A stretch of DNA of 14,884 bases from Chlamydiia bacterium (lineage in GTDB: Bacteria > Chlamydiota > Chlamydiia > Chlamydiales > FEN-1388): positions 1 to 14,884 of the forward strand of contig PMZB01000272.1 of assembly GCA_003170575.1 (NCBI GenBank), given 5' to 3'. Shown one piece after another: positions 14,029 to 14,884 of the stretch. Below the pieces are notes generated by a model. The model did no database searches. It was given only the letters and a program-made list of their open reading frames with translations, and was not told the origin of the DNA. Positions within the stretch are counted from its first letter, which is position 1; the number at the start of each line of letters is the position of its first letter. A program made the position numbers and the translations under genes.

Positions 14029-14688
14029 CTAGATTTTTTCTTGTTCTAGAGTCTGTCTACAGGTGGAATAAAATCTCCTGAGCGCTTGTTCTGCCTGGAT
14101 GCCTTGTGCTTCAGCCTTCAGGACAAGCTCGGCGAGCTGCGCCCCAAGGACCTCTTCAGAATTTTTTTGGTGTTGCGCATGCTTGACGCATGTTTCAAGG
14201 TGGCGAAGAACTTCAGGATGCTTTTTTGTTTTAACGAGCAATTTCTGCATCATGGCAAGGCCGGGAAGCGAGGCGGGAACGCCTTCAAAGTGGCTTTTTC
14301 TGCGCACATGAGTTGGTTCTTTCTTCTTGAGCTCTTCCCACTGCTCTTTGACCTGCTCGGATGTGAGATTGGTAGCATCTTTAAAAATATGCGGATGGCG
14401 GCGTATGAGCTTTTCTCTCCCCTTCTTGAACGGCTCCTCCCAATCAAAACGTCCTTCTTTCTGCGCCGCCTTTGCAAAAAAGATGGCTCCCACAAAAAGG
14501 TCTCCAAGCTCATCTGCAAGATGTTCTGCGTCTTCATCGCGAACTGAATCGATAGTCTCGCACACCTCCTCCAAGAGCATGGGGCTGAGCGTAAAAGTAG
14601 TCTGCTCTCTATCCCATGGGCATCCATCATCAGCAAGCAATCGATCAATAACTGCGATAAGATCTCGAAACGCATTTGCCTGGGTCAT
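14029..14688 (-). CDS. mazG: MazG-family nucleoside triphosphate pyrophosphohydrolase
   Basis: This 219-residue protein has two MazG-like halves. The N-terminal half has CPWDREQT (23-30), the metal-binding E40-E41-x-x-E44 and E60-x-x-D63 (EExxE and ExxD), then RRHPHIF (96-102). The C-terminal half (about 142-215) keeps the fold pattern (LPGLAMMQKL, EQALRRF) but its metal motif is degraded (EEVLGAQLAE, with Ala where Asp is expected), and the protein is shorter than E. coli MazG (263). The likely role is hydrolysis of noncanonical or excess NTPs to NMP and pyrophosphate. The ATG at 14688 follows GGAGAGAAGGA. It is convergent with the PARG-like gene. Confidence 0.93.
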   Translation of the reverse strand: MTQANAFRDLIAVIDRLLADDGCPWDREQTTFTLSPMLLEEVCETIDSVRDEDAEHLADELGDLFVGAIFFAKAAQKEGRFDWEEPFKKGREKLIRRHPHIFKDATNLTSEQVKEQWEELKKKEPTHVRRKSHFEGVPASLPGLAMMQKLLVKTKKHPEVLRHLETCVKHAQHQKNSEEVLGAQLAELVLKAEAQGIQAEQALRRFYSTCRQTLEQEKI

Positions 14689-14763
14689 ATTCCTTCTCTC
14701 CTATACTGAGGAAAGAAGGTACCAGATTTTTGTTATAGCTCACAAAGCAAAACTCATCTTTAC

Positions 14764-14822
14764 TGTACAGAAATAACTTTTACAGTTGTAGAGAACTGTA
14801 AAAGTTATTCCTGCACGATCCT
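14764..14822. repeat. Short copy of the dispersed inverted repeat (copy 2)
   Basis: AAATAACTTTTACAGTT (14771-14787) and AACTGTAAAAGTTATT (14794-14809) pair perfectly over 16 bp around a 6-nt loop, and pairing extends outward through (T/C)GT(A/G)CAG. The right arm through 14822 matches the right end of the element at 2144-2171 nearly base for base (AAAAGTTATTCCTGCACGATCC). This copy lacks the spacer of copy 1. It overlaps the end of the partial gene at the right edge. Confidence 0.75.
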
Positions 14823-14884
14823 TTACTCATGACATGAGATTTATTTTCTGCGATGAGTTTTTGCCGCATCTCATTATATTGCGC
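14780..14884 (-). CDS. Partial CDS, C-terminal 34 residues of an unknown protein
   Basis: On the minus strand a frame is open from the right edge to a TAA at 14780-14782. The first 21 residues visible (beginning AQYNEMRQKLIAENK) look like a polar helix of a real protein; the last 13 (GSCRNNFYSSLQL) are encoded entirely by the dispersed repeat. The other two minus frames close early. Family cannot be assigned from this fragment. The gene would lie upstream of mazG on the same strand, about 90 nt away. Confidence 0.5.
   Translation of the reverse strand, partial: AQYNEMRQKLIAENKSHVMSKGSCRNNFYSSLQL

Noticed and set aside
14086..14776. Long plus-strand open frames over mazG (14086-14547 and 14327-14776)
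   Set aside because: They are shadows of mazG, whose motifs and ribosome binding site are clear on the minus strand.

Overview
The window reads as part of the chromosome of an intracellular bacterium of the phylum Chlamydiae, most likely an 'environmental' (amoeba- or arthropod-associated) family rather than Chlamydia itself. The order rplY(ctc)-pth-rpsF-rpsR-rplI matches the order I recall from Chlamydia, and the ribosomal proteins resemble chlamydial ones in sequence. A Kdo transferase, a class I NifS-like cysteine desulfurase and a PP2C phosphatase fit as well. The ADP-heptose genes argue against Chlamydiaceae, whose LPS carries only Kdo. The lineage call is inference from gene content and order, with no database comparison.

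Layout. Positions 1-1899 (minus) hold two tandem paralogs of an unrecognised family: a partial gene at the left edge and a 470-residue protein with the same N-terminal domain plus a long coiled coil. A gene-free stretch (1900-2286) follows, holding several inverted repeats, one of which recurs at the right end of the window. Positions 2287-6880 (minus) form a probable operon read rplY-pth-rpsF-rpsR-rplI-hldD-hldE, joining translation genes to ADP-heptose synthesis. A tRNA-Gln(UUG) with its own likely promoter lies at 7093-7164. Positions 7272-12487 (minus) form a second tightly packed operon read CPBP-family membrane protease, PP2C phosphatase, cysteine desulfurase, nagA, kdtA, with two ATGA stop/start overlaps. 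Just upstream, the small SRP RNA gene (12509-12602, minus) ends in a T-tract that abuts the protease ribosome binding site.

The only substantial plus-strand gene (12717-13775) encodes a 352-residue protein with an N-terminal signal sequence and a poly(ADP-ribose) glycohydrolase signature (GGG-x7-QEE). It is the strongest candidate for an unusual, possibly host-directed activity. It is separated from the convergent mazG gene (14029-14688, minus) by a 170-bp element that is almost entirely one palindrome. At the right edge, the last 34 codons of another minus-strand gene end inside a copy of the dispersed repeat.

Functionally the window mixes housekeeping (translation, SRP targeting, nucleotide-pool cleaning, sulfur transfer), envelope assembly (Kdo transfer, ADP-heptose, amino-sugar turnover) and accessory or possibly host-interacting genes (coiled-coil paralogs, PARG-like protein), with palindromic repeats between several of them.
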